Assembly (NCBI GenBank): GCA_019155205.2
Contig: JAHNZQ020003148.1
Coordinates: 114,469 to 178,468, forward strand
Source: Gracilaria vermiculophylla
Lineage: Eukaryota; Rhodophyta; Florideophyceae; Gracilariales; Gracilariaceae
Reading direction: 5' to 3'
DNA length: 64,000 bases
Below are positions 43,306 through 53,435 of the stretch, piece by piece. The stretch's first letter is position 1. Every line of letters starts with the position of its first letter. Under the pieces are notes generated by a model, which saw only the letters and a program-made list of their open reading frames with translations, was not told the DNA's origin and searched no databases. A program made the translations under genes and the position numbers.

Positions 43306-43733
43306 CTGGCTTGTGAAGTACTGGGTGTGCCGCGTACCACGTTCGACCACAAACCAAGATCTATAGAAAAGGCATGAACCAAGCCAGAGAAAAGCGAACC
43401 AGTGATTCTCGAGGATTGGACGCTTCGCGCCTCTGGGATTGGACGCTTCGCGCCTCTGGTTATTCATGAAGTGTACAAATATATCGAGAAAGTATAGTCG
43501 CTTTTCACGTTAAAAGCCGAAAGAAATGGCAATTCTAATAAGCTTCGTTATAAACAATGTCGTGCATCTTTCCGGTGGTCTATTCTGTTGCTTGAGGCTT
43601 TGTCTTTGTCATTAACGTAGGGTTGTTTGAGTGGTGCTCCGCAACTCATTGTCAATTTCAGAAGTAAGGAGGATGATCGGACAGATATATAACACATCAG
43701 ACATTTTTCATGCATTTGTGCACAGTCATTCTT
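43306..43733. other. Convergent 3' region between two genes
   Basis: The DEP-synthase gene (plus) and the coiled-coil gene (minus) converge here, about 430 bp apart. Contains a 23-bp tandem duplication. Confidence 0.5.
43414..43459 (+). repeat. 23-bp perfect tandem duplication
   Basis: gattggacgcttcgcgcctctgg without spacer occurs at 43,414-43,436 and again at 43,437-43,459 with no mismatch, about 110 bases after the stop of the DEP-synthase gene. Perfect identity implies a recent duplication or slippage event. Confidence 0.9.
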
Positions 43734-45023
43734 CTATGCGACCTCGAGATTAGAATTGTGTACAGCTAACGATGAGCGTTTGTTTCCAAGCTTCAAGACA
43801 TACATTCTCCTAGCTTGTGTTTCCGCCTCCATTAAGGACAACATCTTGAGACAAGAATTGAGATGTGCTGCAACATCTTCCCGCCATTTAGGATTATACG
43901 TCGCGGTTTTCGCAAATTTCAGTTCACCACGCTCAATGGTCGCTTTCAAGTCCTCATATATTTTCGATTCCGCCGCGAAGAACCGCATCCCGTCCTCCAT
44001 CAATTTGTTAGCCTGATCCCAAGTATCTGCCTTTTCCATCTCTGCCTTCAATGCAGCCTTTATCCCCTCTCTGTCACTGAGATAATCGTTTGCCTTCCTG
44101 AGGGCTGATTCCAACTCAACAGCTTTCTGAGAAACAAGCCTATCCGCCTCCTCCCGGAGCCCGCGCTCCTTGGCTAGAATGTGCTCGGTCTCACGAGCAA
44201 GTTGCTCAGTCCTCATTAATGCGTCTTCCTTCTTCTTCGCGCGGGTTTTTTCTTTGTCAAGTGAAGTCTTAGCTTCCGTTAACGCCGCTTGAATGACTTC
44301 TTTTTCCATCTGAAGTCCATCCGATCTAATTTGAATTTCGTTGATTTGTCTTTGAGATGCTTCAAATCGCCTATTGGCTTCGTCTTTTTCTCGCCTGGCT
44401 TCCTCTGCAACGTGCTTGTTTTCGATGGCCTTGGTTCTCTCCACTTGCAACTCCTTTCTGAGCGCGCCAAGCTTCTTGTTATACTCGTCCTTTCGTTGCT
44501 GCAATTCGTTCGCCTTCTTCGTAAAGTCGCTCGATAAGTTTTCGTAATCACGCCCCCTCTGCTCAGCTTTGATTGTTAACTCATCGTTTTCTTGTCTCAT
44601 CTGATTCACTTCAGACAGCAACTTCTCGTAGTTATCCCTGGCTTCGTTGAGTTCGCCTTTCAGTATCGCTATTTTCTTGTCAGGATGCATGATATCTGAA
44701 TGTACATTTGAATTCCTTGAACCTTCACTGCTATTGTCATAGAAAGAATCGGGTTGCACGTACGACAAGGAGTCTCGCTTTCGCCAAGCGACTCTTTCCC
44801 AATGCTTCCGTTCAATCTTAAAATTAAAGTTCTCGTTTTCCATTTTCCGCATGCGAGAATCTGTCTCGCGGACCGAAGAAACCATGGGCGGTCTGGAGTG
44901 CGATTCGGAGATCATTGTTGTGGGCTGGTGAGGCGGAAGAATGGAGAGTTGTGAGGAAGTCGTGACGGGCGGCAGACAAGGTAGACGAGATACAATGAGC
45001 ATGCCGCCAAGCTGGTGCCGCAA
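43734..45023 (-). CDS. Long coiled-coil protein, 429 aa
   Basis: A complete single open frame. Residues 1-55 are proline/serine rich and likely disordered. Residues 57-78 (DSRMRKMENENFNFKIERKH) vaguely resemble the short N-terminal motif of centrosomin/Mto1-type proteins (E-N-F-x-L-K), which would suggest a centrosome or spindle role; this is weak. From about 115 to 345 the sequence is a nearly continuous coiled coil dominated by E, K, R and Q (KKIAILKGELNEARDNYEKL and so on). The last 80 residues (TWDQANKLMEDGMRFFAAES, then FAKTATYNPKWREDVAAHL) are helical and more conserved in appearance. The first ATG may not be the true start: M8, M37 and M47 are alternatives. No membrane segment. Function unknown; a cytoskeletal or scaffold role is the generic expectation. 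Confidence 0.75.
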   Translation of the reverse strand: MRHQLGGMLIVSRLPCLPPVTTSSQLSILPPHQPTTMISESHSRPPMVSSVRETDSRMRKMENENFNFKIERKHWERVAWRKRDSLSYVQPDSFYDNSSEGSRNSNVHSDIMHPDKKIAILKGELNEARDNYEKLLSEVNQMRQENDELTIKAEQRGRDYENLSSDFTKKANELQQRKDEYNKKLGALRKELQVERTKAIENKHVAEEARREKDEANRRFEASQRQINEIQIRSDGLQMEKEVIQAALTEAKTSLDKEKTRAKKKEDALMRTEQLARETEHILAKERGLREEADRLVSQKAVELESALRKANDYLSDREGIKAALKAEMEKADTWDQANKLMEDGMRFFAAESKIYEDLKATIERGELKFAKTATYNPKWREDVAAHLNSCLKMLSLMEAETQARRMYVLKLGNKRSSLAVHNSNLEVA

Positions 45024-46417
45024 GTACGGAGTAATTGGGTGGAACTCAAATGCCTCTTAATTTTGATAAGGAAATAATTATTTGAACTTGAATATTTGAA
45101 AATTCGAAAGTCTTGAGTGGAGATTTGTCTCTTGTGTTATTAAGGATTAGAAACCCTCGGGACATTTCAACGCACGCGTGCAAGATTCGGAGTGTCTATC
45201 CCTCTCTACCTGATCAAGCGGAAGAATAGTTTTTGTAGTGGAATGTAGTTTGCATCACATGACAGCTATCAACTCTAAATGATTTTTGGTTAATTAAGAA
45301 ATGTACAGAGCGTCGTTTACATGGTTCATCCAGCAAAAGCGACATGCATAGAACCGGTGACATTTGAGATCCAAACAGTAAGCATGTTTCTCCCTCGTTC
45401 GTCCATTCCCTGCGACACTTAATGCGTTTCCTTGCGTCCGGTTTGAAAACCCGAATACAGACTATGTTCCATTAATAGCCTCTGAGATGCACTAAGATTT
45501 TTTTGACGCCTTTACTCTGTCTCTTCACTGCAATTGATTTTTTGATATTCACAACTACTTACAATTCGCTCCTCGTTGTTTTTCGTACTGGGAGAAAATA
45601 TCATGATAAAAACCGTTTCTCCTTGCAATAGCTGTGACAACTGCAATACCTGCCACTAACGCGGTGTACAAGGATAATAGTTCGGCGATGTCGTTGAGAT
45701 AAGACAACTGAATCATGTAACATATTTTGGCAAACATGGGCGCTATGGTTCTTATGTCCAAGTTTGAGAACTACGTAAGGTCTTAGTTCAACAACGAGCT
45801 TTCTGACAAAATAGATGTATGTAAGGGCAAGTGTAGAGCCTTTATGATGGCGGATTGAACTTTCAGACCTCTTGCAAACGGCTGGTTTAAAAAATAGTGC
45901 ACAACAATTCGAATTGTTTTCAATGTTATGGGTAATCTAGGCCTCTGCTTGCTATATAGACACAAATTCCTTACTGCTGTCATTACCAGACATTTCTAGG
46001 TGGATATCTTTTCGCGAAGCGACAAAAATACGGTACCCTAAATTGTACAAAACCGTGCTCCTAAATTGGGTTACGAGATCTTCGTTGGGTGGACTATTTG
46101 AATTTCAAGGTGGATAGCAGAAGGGGTTGTGGCACAAGATGTCTTCTCAGAAACAGTAGGGTGCTTACTGCACAAAATCCCCCCAAAATAGTGCGTAACC
46201 AATCTGGGTAGCTTGAAATGGATTTGTGGCACGAAAAGTTTTGTAAGCTCACCACAAAGGCAATGTTTAAAGCTGTATATGGTTTTCAGTTCTTCTCTCG
46301 GCGGTGCTCCAGCATACGACGTGCTTTCAGTTCTCGCCTTTTCGATTAACAATTCCATATCTTTGTAATCTGTGGATTCCTCAAAAGTGCAGTTGTCTTT
46401 TCTCTTTCGAAGAAAAG
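45024..46417. other. Divergent intergenic region
   Basis: About 1.4 kb between the coiled-coil gene (minus) and the F-box/WD-like gene (plus), expected to carry both promoters. Small minus frames (45,555-45,761, 45,783-45,983 and 46,071-46,445) have no domain and are not accepted. No transposon was recognised. Confidence 0.5.
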
Positions 46418-47950
46418 ATGGATGATGGTCAGCATGTGCAAGCACCCACTTTGCCAGCAGATAGCTGGGCTGAAATCTTACGAAGAATACCTGGCACAGA
46501 TCGTCGCTTTGCTGCTCTTAGTGGAAATGTGGTCCACGACGCATGTCGGTCGCTGCAAACAAACCATCTTGACCCGACAAGCTTGACATCAAAGGTTATG
46601 ACAGTTGCCGAATCTGTTGAATTTCATACTATGAGTCCCGACGGATCCCTTCTGGCAGTATTCTTTCGAAGATATCCTATGATCCGGGTGTACGAATGTA
46701 AAACGGGGACGCAGCTTCTCATTCTCAGGATGGGTATGATGCCTGGAGTGCTGGATATGGCTTTTTCGCCAGACAATTCAATTTTTGCTATATATGGAGA
46801 TCGGGCATATCTTATTCATCGCTTAACCAAATCTAAGACCAATGAGGGAGAGTGGCATGTTGACCGGATACGAACTATTGAACGAAAATACACTGTGAAC
46901 GTCGGGATTATGGCGAAAGAAGTGGGAATAAGCTTTTCGAGAGATAACAAACATGTCGTATTTCAGGAAGTGTCCGTGGACCTAAGGAGAGGCAAAGCTA
47001 AAGGCTTAAAAGTCAGATATGAAGACGTTGATATTTCATTTCGACGGGATTATTTCGATCCGGATCAAGGACTGACAACCAAGATTATTCGCTGGAACGA
47101 AAACAACTCCGACAAAAGCATTGTATATGATGCCAGAAGGTTTCGATTGGTCAAGTTCTGCTTTAGTGCAAGCCCAAGTAGGACATATATTCCCCCTGGA
47201 TGCGTAAGCGAGATGTTTGGAGTTATTTTGTCCGCAGAGAAGAGTCTTTCGCGACGTATTCCGGTAGAATGTCAACAAACTGGAAAGCTTGTCGAAGCCC
47301 AGCCGAGTGGATGTGGAAAATATCTGCTTGAACTTCGAGAACAGCAAAGCTCTAAACACCTCATTCGAAAAATTGATATGAACAATTTGAGAGACATTAA
47401 TGTATCAGAACTACCTGTACTTCGACCACCCAAAACCCTAACTGTTGTCAGTTTTGTTGTGAGCGACAATATTGCTGTAGTCATTTTCTCGAATGGTCCT
47501 TGTCGCGGCATTTGTGCAACAGGGTTTCCTGAGAATTCTTACTTGGCATTCAGACCTCACGGTTGGGCCGTTTATGATGCTCGGCATTCAGGGTCCTTCT
47601 ACACAGTTTTTAAACAGACGACTGGCTTTGAGTATCGAGCAGCCCGGGAAAATCTGACTTTGAGTTACGATGGTCAACTTCTTGGGCTCGTGCCTATCAG
47701 TCAACAAAGTGATTCTGACTGTGAATTACATGTCTTTGACGTTGCCAGTGGTGTCATTTCTCAGATGCGAAGAGTGCCAACTTGCTGTATCTCTAGGAAT
47801 GCGGAGTATGCACACAGTGCGAAAACCCAATGTGGGTGTAGAACCGTTATCGGAGGTTTGGGCAGTAGTGCATCGATTTCATCATTCTCCAGGACCTTCA
47901 GAAAAATGTCATTCGCATGTACCTTTCATAACAATATTATAGAGAAGTAA
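46418..47950 (+). CDS. F-box-like / WD-like repeat protein, 510 aa
   Basis: Single-exon gene. The frame is open 38 codons upstream, but the ATG at 46,418 (aaagATGG) has the better context and directly precedes the domain start. Residues about 10-46 (TLPADSWAEILRRIPGTDRR, then FAALSGNVVHDACRSL) fit an F-box, which would connect to an SCF ubiquitin ligase through Skp1. Residues about 65-140 contain two repeat-like blade motifs (SPDGSLLAVFFRRYPMIRVY and MAFSPDNSIFAIYGDRAYL). Further blade-like segments recur to residue 470 (for example LTLSYDGQLLGLVPI, LHVFDVASG), suggesting a degenerate beta-propeller that binds a substrate. Few blades have the W-D signature, so the family is divergent. Ends in a basic, serine-rich tail. 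Confidence is high that it is a gene and moderate for the domains. Confidence 0.75.
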   Translation: MDDGQHVQAPTLPADSWAEILRRIPGTDRRFAALSGNVVHDACRSLQTNHLDPTSLTSKVMTVAESVEFHTMSPDGSLLAVFFRRYPMIRVYECKTGTQLLILRMGMMPGVLDMAFSPDNSIFAIYGDRAYLIHRLTKSKTNEGEWHVDRIRTIERKYTVNVGIMAKEVGISFSRDNKHVVFQEVSVDLRRGKAKGLKVRYEDVDISFRRDYFDPDQGLTTKIIRWNENNSDKSIVYDARRFRLVKFCFSASPSRTYIPPGCVSEMFGVILSAEKSLSRRIPVECQQTGKLVEAQPSGCGKYLLELREQQSSKHLIRKIDMNNLRDINVSELPVLRPPKTLTVVSFVVSDNIAVVIFSNGPCRGICATGFPENSYLAFRPHGWAVYDARHSGSFYTVFKQTTGFEYRAARENLTLSYDGQLLGLVPISQQSDSDCELHVFDVASGVISQMRRVPTCCISRNAEYAHSAKTQCGCRTVIGGLGSSASISSFSRTFRKMSFACTFHNNIIEK

Positions 47951-49327
47951 AAGATCGACCGAACAAATATGGATCACATACAAGTGAAATACACATGGTT
48001 GATCTTCAGAGAAAACTTCAAAACACACTTTCATGTTTACAAACCAAAATTTGTGTAAAAAGAAAACCATTCAACCCAATACAAACCGAGAATATTTAAG
48101 GGGCGCTAGAAAAAAAATATTTCGAATGGCAGAAAAAGCATCCTTTCTAATGCATTTCTGAAAAACCTGAAGAGAAGAATCACATGAAACCGGCCGAATT
48201 TTCTTTTTTTTTAAAATGATAAACCACTAAAAGATTTGATGCCAAAGCGTTTTATTAGTGTATTTCTGCAAAAAAAAGCAAAAATCAATTGTAGAAAAAG
48301 AGATAATGAGCGTATAAAATAAAGTGTCATATCAATTTGAAACGATTTTTGAACTAAAACGTTTTCAAAAACTAATTAGCACAGTTCTACTGTACTAAAA
48401 TGGATTATTTGCACCAAAATGACAGGTGTCCTGTAATTTTGAAACAGGCTTTACAACATTTTTTGAGCCATATTTTAAAATCTTTATTTCACTACTTTAA
48501 ACTTCTGAAAACAATTTGAAATAAAACGTTGGAACTTTTTTACTCTACTTATTGGTACCCATGTATTCTACAATCTACTGATTAATTTACATAAATATAC
48601 TTTAAACAACTTAATAAAAAACTGTCGCTTTCCATATTTTTCTAAATATATTTCAAGGGTAGACCTCAACAATTGATATTGGGAACTTTTCAAACTCCCA
48701 TTTACCCGTGCAAAAAATAAAAGGGTTTGTCTTTTCAGAGCCCTCTGTAAGCGATATATCTATTTTTTTGTTATCATAACATTCACGAAAGTTTCCTATT
48801 TCAATTAAATTCTGTTTCATTAAAGCTATCTAGCACGTGAAGAAATCAATCACAAGGGTTGTAAAGACGTTAAGTCAATTATTCACATCTAAAAGTTTTA
48901 CTTTACTATGGTTAAAACGTTTCATATTTACGTTATGACGAGTCACATAGGATTAGCACCAATACTAATTATATAAAAGGCTGTTTTTCGACATTACATA
49001 TTTGTACTGGAAATTCGATTTACATCTATTAATGCACTTATATGAAACTGAAAAGTGTTTCTAGAATATCTTAAATGCAAAGATTTGAACTATTGTTTTA
49101 TAAATACCCTATTCTGCGTGAGGATTTTTGTCTTGTACTCTTTTTTGTCTGGAGGAGACTTTTTATCCTAGACGAAACATAGCGACGACATGAATACCAA
49201 GGATATCCACACAAGGGGTACAACACGCCGTGTATGCAATTCGTCATGAGCGGATAATTAATTCGAATTGAGTTAACCACAATCACCGCCTTCCGCGCTG
49301 GACCGCGAAATTGTTTCGATATCGTTA
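47951..49327. other. AT-rich intergenic sequence
   Basis: Very AT-rich, with many stops in all frames. gtcctgtaattttgaaacagg at about 48,428 resembles the Tc1-type end at 50.9 kb, so an old Tc1 remnant may be present. Nothing else was recognised. Confidence 0.45.
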
Positions 49328-49557
49328 CCCTTCGTGCAAAAATGGTAATAGACTCTCTAAGATGGGTAGGAATCTTTACTCTCTGACATCTCGATGCCCT
49401 CCTTCCTCTGTGCTCTTTTCTCTTCCAGCACGCTTATATGTAGCTTTTCTGATACTTTCACGACCCTTACCACGAGCCCAATTAGAAGACCATAGTACTC
49501 TACACCTAATTGAAAGTTCAGACGCGTTCAGTTGCTCTTCATCCAATTCAACACTAT
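49328..49557 (-). repeat. Family D repeat, minus copy
   Basis: The reverse complement aligns with 28,498-28,730 over about 230 bp with roughly 80% identity by eye (tgaattggatgaagagcaac, gcgtgctggaagagaaaaga and others). The gag frame that follows in the plus copy is not present here. It is therefore a solo LTR or leader fragment. Confidence 0.7.
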
Positions 49558-50820
49558 TGCAGCATTGTCCTCCCTGCCTCATTGACGACCACGTCAATGC
49601 TTCAATGCAAGTGTGTAAGAAGGATATTCTTGACAATATAATCATGAAATGCTTTCGTTGGTGTGCCATCTGCATCCACTAAATCTTTTGTGGGTTGACA
49701 TTAAGCATCATGCGTGATACAATTCTCCGAAAGCGTAAGCCATTGATAACCTCTTCCTCTTTTCCGGTTAGGACATTTTACTTTCAAACTTCATTTTGCT
49801 TTCTACGGTAGTTGATTTTCGCTTTTATGTACTAAATAATACTAATCCAACGCTTTTGTATCGCGTTTCTCTAACGTTCCATATTTAAAATATTCATTGT
49901 TTTCCCGCTATTTCCAATACTTCTGCTTTAATCAAAACCTGTTCCGAATGGCCTAAATGGCCGTACATTAATCTAACGAGTACATCTTATTCATTTCCAA
50001 AAGGGTTTAAGTGAACTTAACGCGTCAGGATCTGGATGGCATTACTTCATAGCAAGCAAAGAACCTTTTTCATTGCTAAAGACTACTAAATGGCGGCGCT
50101 ACCTTAGTGAATAACCAGTTTATATTTCTGATAAGATATGTAAAGTTTTACAAAACGTTGTGTGAAAGCTTTTGGAAGCCTTTTTGAGTCTGTAATACTT
50201 ACTGCAAAGGCTTCATATGTAGTTGTATACATCGAAAGTCCAGTGCATGGCATAATATAAGCTTTGATAGAACTTTTATTTGGTCAAATTTTGTTAAATA
50301 TTTTTTGCTTATGATAAATATATATAAGACACTGTTGTTAATCACAATCAAAGTTTTACTCAACTCAGAATACATTCTTTTCGTAGCTTTCTTTTTTTTC
50401 AATGTTCCTTGCACACTGTGGCAGCATGTTTTGTGTATTCGCAGCTTTGAATTGGAAATGATGTTCAGTTTTATTAACCGAAAGAATTTTGAAATGTTTT
50501 TCATTTCCATTTTATTCATTTTTTGGTAAACGTATCGTTCTTTTCATGGGTTTTTTTAGAGCAAAATGCATATCCAGGACAATACTCTTGCAGAAAGTTA
50601 TGCATATTGTTGCAGCTGAGCATTATTCGGATATCAATAAAACTTTATGTTTATATTACAGTAAATATTAAAGAAAATGATATAAAGATCGGAAGAAAAG
50701 GTATAGATCTGTGTAACTGATTGAAGTATTGTGTTGCAAGCATTTAATGTAGAAGATTTCATGTCTTTTTGAGGAAAGAAAACAACGTGTTGTGGAAATA
50801 ATCACGCGCGAGTTTGAAAT
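49558..50820. other. AT-rich spacer
   Basis: Frames at 50,199-50,519 (minus) and 50,305-50,529 (plus) are phenylalanine/isoleucine/lysine-rich products of AT richness. No family was recognised. Confidence 0.45.
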
Positions 50821-50936
50821 GTCCTATACTTTTGAAACGCGTTTTTGAGGGTTTTAACGAATGGGGGTGGCTAGAGTAGGCAAAAATCCATATTTTTGCG
50901 CGCTTTTGCACTGTCCTATTCTTTTGAAACGCACTG
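50821..50936 (+). repeat. Orphan Tc1-type right end with direct repeat
   Basis: gtcctatacttttgaaacgc (50,821-50,840) and gtcctattcttttgaaacgc (50,913-50,932) differ by one base. The second is followed by actg and TA (50,937-50,938). This is the reverse complement of a cagtgcgtttcaaaag end and has the same outer/inner arrangement as the element at 35.1-36.4 kb. The matching left end was not found. Confidence 0.6.
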
Positions 50937-50948
50937 TATTCCCGCATA

Positions 50949-51668
50949 TGGGCTCTTACTGAGAAACCCGCGTTAGAAGATTGGCATGAATAAATACCGC
51001 GCAAGCGGCCGGCGGCACGAGTCGAACACGTGTGGCACGGAGAATTCCCGGAACGACCGGTGCCTGGGACAATGCACAGATGGTGGCCTAAACGGCCAGG
51101 TATTTAATTATTTATAAATTCCCTTATTTACGTACTTAGCACTACAGTACTTAAGGGCGCCGACATCACCGCCGCTGCCCTCAGTAAAAGGAAACCAAAG
51201 TTCCAGCTCTGAGCCTTCCGCCTACTTCGGTATTGGCCTCTCACGAGAGATATCCCGTAACGTACGGTTGCTCATCCGCCTTGCTCGCTGAGAGTGCTTA
51301 TACTTGGGTATACATCCAGTCTTACTGTGCCAGCTCTTTGAAAAAGCTTCACGCCCCGCAGTTGTTTGTCCCATGGATACCTCCCATTTTCTCACCTTTG
51401 TGGTACATCTTCCATTTTGTGGATCTTGCGAGCCGCGCTCCACCTTTCTTTCCGTCACTCTCCCCCAAGGAGGCACCGCACACCAGTATACCCAACTAGT
51501 GGTGATCTATCTTATACCTCTCGTGACAAGTGCTGCTAGGAAATCCTCGGTGTTACACCCGACATTATCCTTTTGTTGCGTCGAGAGGGCTCTGTCGCCG
51601 AACTAACTCTGCAGAGGATGATTCGGCGTCTTCGTGTGTTTTTCCCGTTTGCGGTTTATTGCACTACA
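50949..51668 (+). repeat. LTR family B copy 3 (5' LTR)
   Basis: 720 bp from TG at 50,949 (tgggctcttactgagaaaccc) to tgcactaca. It is followed by tggtcttccgacttagaaag, the leader motif also found after LTR A. It aligns along its length with copy 4 at 60,033. Confidence 0.85.
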
Positions 51669-51678
51669 AGTGGTCTTC

Positions 51679-51695
51679 CGACTTAGAAAGATCAC
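51679..51695 (+). other. Leader motif after LTR B (possible PBS)
   Basis: cgacttagaaagatcac lies about 10 bases after the LTR end, preceded by tggtcttc. It is shared with both family A elements. LTR B copies 1, 2 and 4 are not followed by it. Confidence 0.45.
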
Positions 51696-51769
51696 TTGCA
51701 TGTGTGTCTCCTCCTTGAAAATTTGTTTGCAAAAGATCTCAGTGGATTTTCCGTTTCTATGGTTTTGGG

Positions 51770-52740
51770 ATGTCGAAGAAGCCATCTAGGACGGAGCCAG
51801 TAATCACTCGTAATCGCTCGCATTAAGGTAGTGATCAACCAGGCGATTGGTAGCCTTCAAGGATCCCGATCCGGTCTGGATCGATTCTAGCCGCGGGGGC
51901 TCGCAAAGCTTTGGGCCATAACTCGAAAAACCGGGATCTTTTTCCAGCTTTGCTGGATTGTCTGACACCCGGTGATGGCCGTTTACGGCAATTCCCGCCA
52001 GAGCGGTTGTCCAAACAGCACCTGATACTGTTGGAATTTCCGAGATCGAGGACCTGGTGGGGTAGTTCTGCGCTTTACGAGCTGCGCATGAAATCCTTTC
52101 GAGGAAATTCGCCACCCTACGGGGGTTTGTTGAAGCTCACCCCCTAAAGAAGGTGGTCGAGGACTTGCGTCTTTTGATTTCAGATGGCAACACGGTACTA
52201 GCGTATTTGAGTGGACCGGCTGCCTTCGTAGAAAGGGTTGACATCTTGTTTAGCCGTGTTCGATCTCTTCTCGAAACGTTATAACAGGCACTTCTAAGAG
52301 AGCATCCAACCCGGACTTGGCCACCTACAGTCTCTCAACGAGATAATCAGAGAGGGATGCAGAAGAATCGCCGTAGGCGGAATTAAAAAGATGACATGCA
52401 TGTCCAGTATGATGACAAATAGACTTCATTGAGTTCTTTACCGAGTGATTCTGAATGTTCTTAGAGCTCGGAGTCGGATGCTGAGGTTTCAAAAGAGCGC
52501 TCATCCCACTCCCAGAGGTTTTAGGCGACTGCCAGTGCCATTAGAGCATGGAAGAAATGGAGAAGGCACCTTGGTTTTAAGGAGTTGAAGTCGACAAAGC
52601 CGATGTATCGGAAGCTTTCATCTTACCGATAATACCGGCCGGAAGATTACTCGTTGGAAAGATCCCCTTGTGACACGAGATGAGTGCGAGATTGCATTAA
52701 GAAAATGGAACTCACACTGCGTTACTAGACATTTCCTGTA
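51770..52740 (+). pseudogene. Gag N-terminal part, family B, decayed
   Basis: An ATG at 51,770 opens a short frame (MSKKPSRTEPVITRN) that stops early. Further frames continue with NSKNRDLFPALLDCL and RLSKQHLILLEFPRSRTWWG. A region rich in aag/gat codons follows (about 52,330-52,640), comparable to the basic/acidic linker of the family B gag at 61.9-62.1 kb. The gene is heavily broken; the better copy downstream shows what it once was. Confidence 0.5.
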
Positions 52741-52752
52741 TGAGACCCCGTA

Positions 52753-53142
52753 ATGGTATTGGAATTCTTGGCACAATTTGGTGCCAAAGCTAATGTACTC
52801 GGGAAGAAAGAGAGGAACGACTACGTTATTTTGCCGTATTTCTTACGGGAAGTGGCTGAAGACCAATACAACTCTGTCAGAGATTCAAGCCGAACATCCG
52901 AAGGAAGGATAAGTTGCTGGCCAGAAGCGGTGGAGTACCTGCCGCGTTTCTATGCTACCAAGCAGTCGATTCAGTTCACCATTCTGGCTCTGCGAGACAC
53001 CCGTCAAAACGACGGAGAGAAGGGAACGGACTATTCTCAGAAACGGGTACCACTCTCTGCTGCCCTGGATCCTCCCCCTTCCTTGCGGGAATCGAAAACG
53101 CTTCGAGTAGTTACTTCGATTCGGACACCGGCAGGTACCTAA
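52753..53142 (+). pseudogene. Gag capsid part, family B
   Basis: 130 codons open: MVLEFLAQFGAKANVLGKKE, VILPYFLREVAEDQYNSVRD, WPEAVEYLPRFYATKQSIQF and ILALRDTRQNDGEKGTDYSQ. It is collinear with the gag at 62,340-63,120, where the same segment is split after PYF by an inserted element. This copy provides the empty site. Confidence 0.75.
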
Positions 53143-53149
53143 ACTATGG

Positions 53150-53435
53150 TGTATGTGAACTCCGGTCATCACGATGTACGGATTTTTTAACCCCTTACTT
53201 CGTTGTACGATTAGCATCAATTAGACGTTGCAAACGGGATGGGCAGATAACACAGGATGCCCCTTTTCGCATTCTCGTTGCCAACCTTGGTAACACTCCG
53301 CAGTTTCTTGTGAAAAACTACGTCATTGGCTTAGTCACGCCACACCCACTGGCAATGGTTCCAACCAAGATGCCCACGGTCGAGATCCTCCGGAATGTCA
53401 CCGATGACAGCGCCGCAAATGGAATTGGAGTCTTG
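53150..53435 (+). pseudogene. Protease/RT-linker region, family B
   Basis: The frame (part of 52,914-53,501) reads APFRILVANLGNTPQFLVKN followed by YVIGLVTPHP. This is the N-T-x-x-x-x-L-x-K-N-x-x-I-G-x-V pattern that commonly lies between the protease and reverse transcriptase of Gypsy elements. It ends at about 53,435 where LTR C begins. The final residues of the open frame (to 53,501) are LTR sequence. Confidence 0.5.

Noticed and set aside
50199..50529. Overlapping frames of 106 and 74 codons
   Set aside because: They are products of AT-rich sequence (F, I, K, N runs) on both strands; no family.
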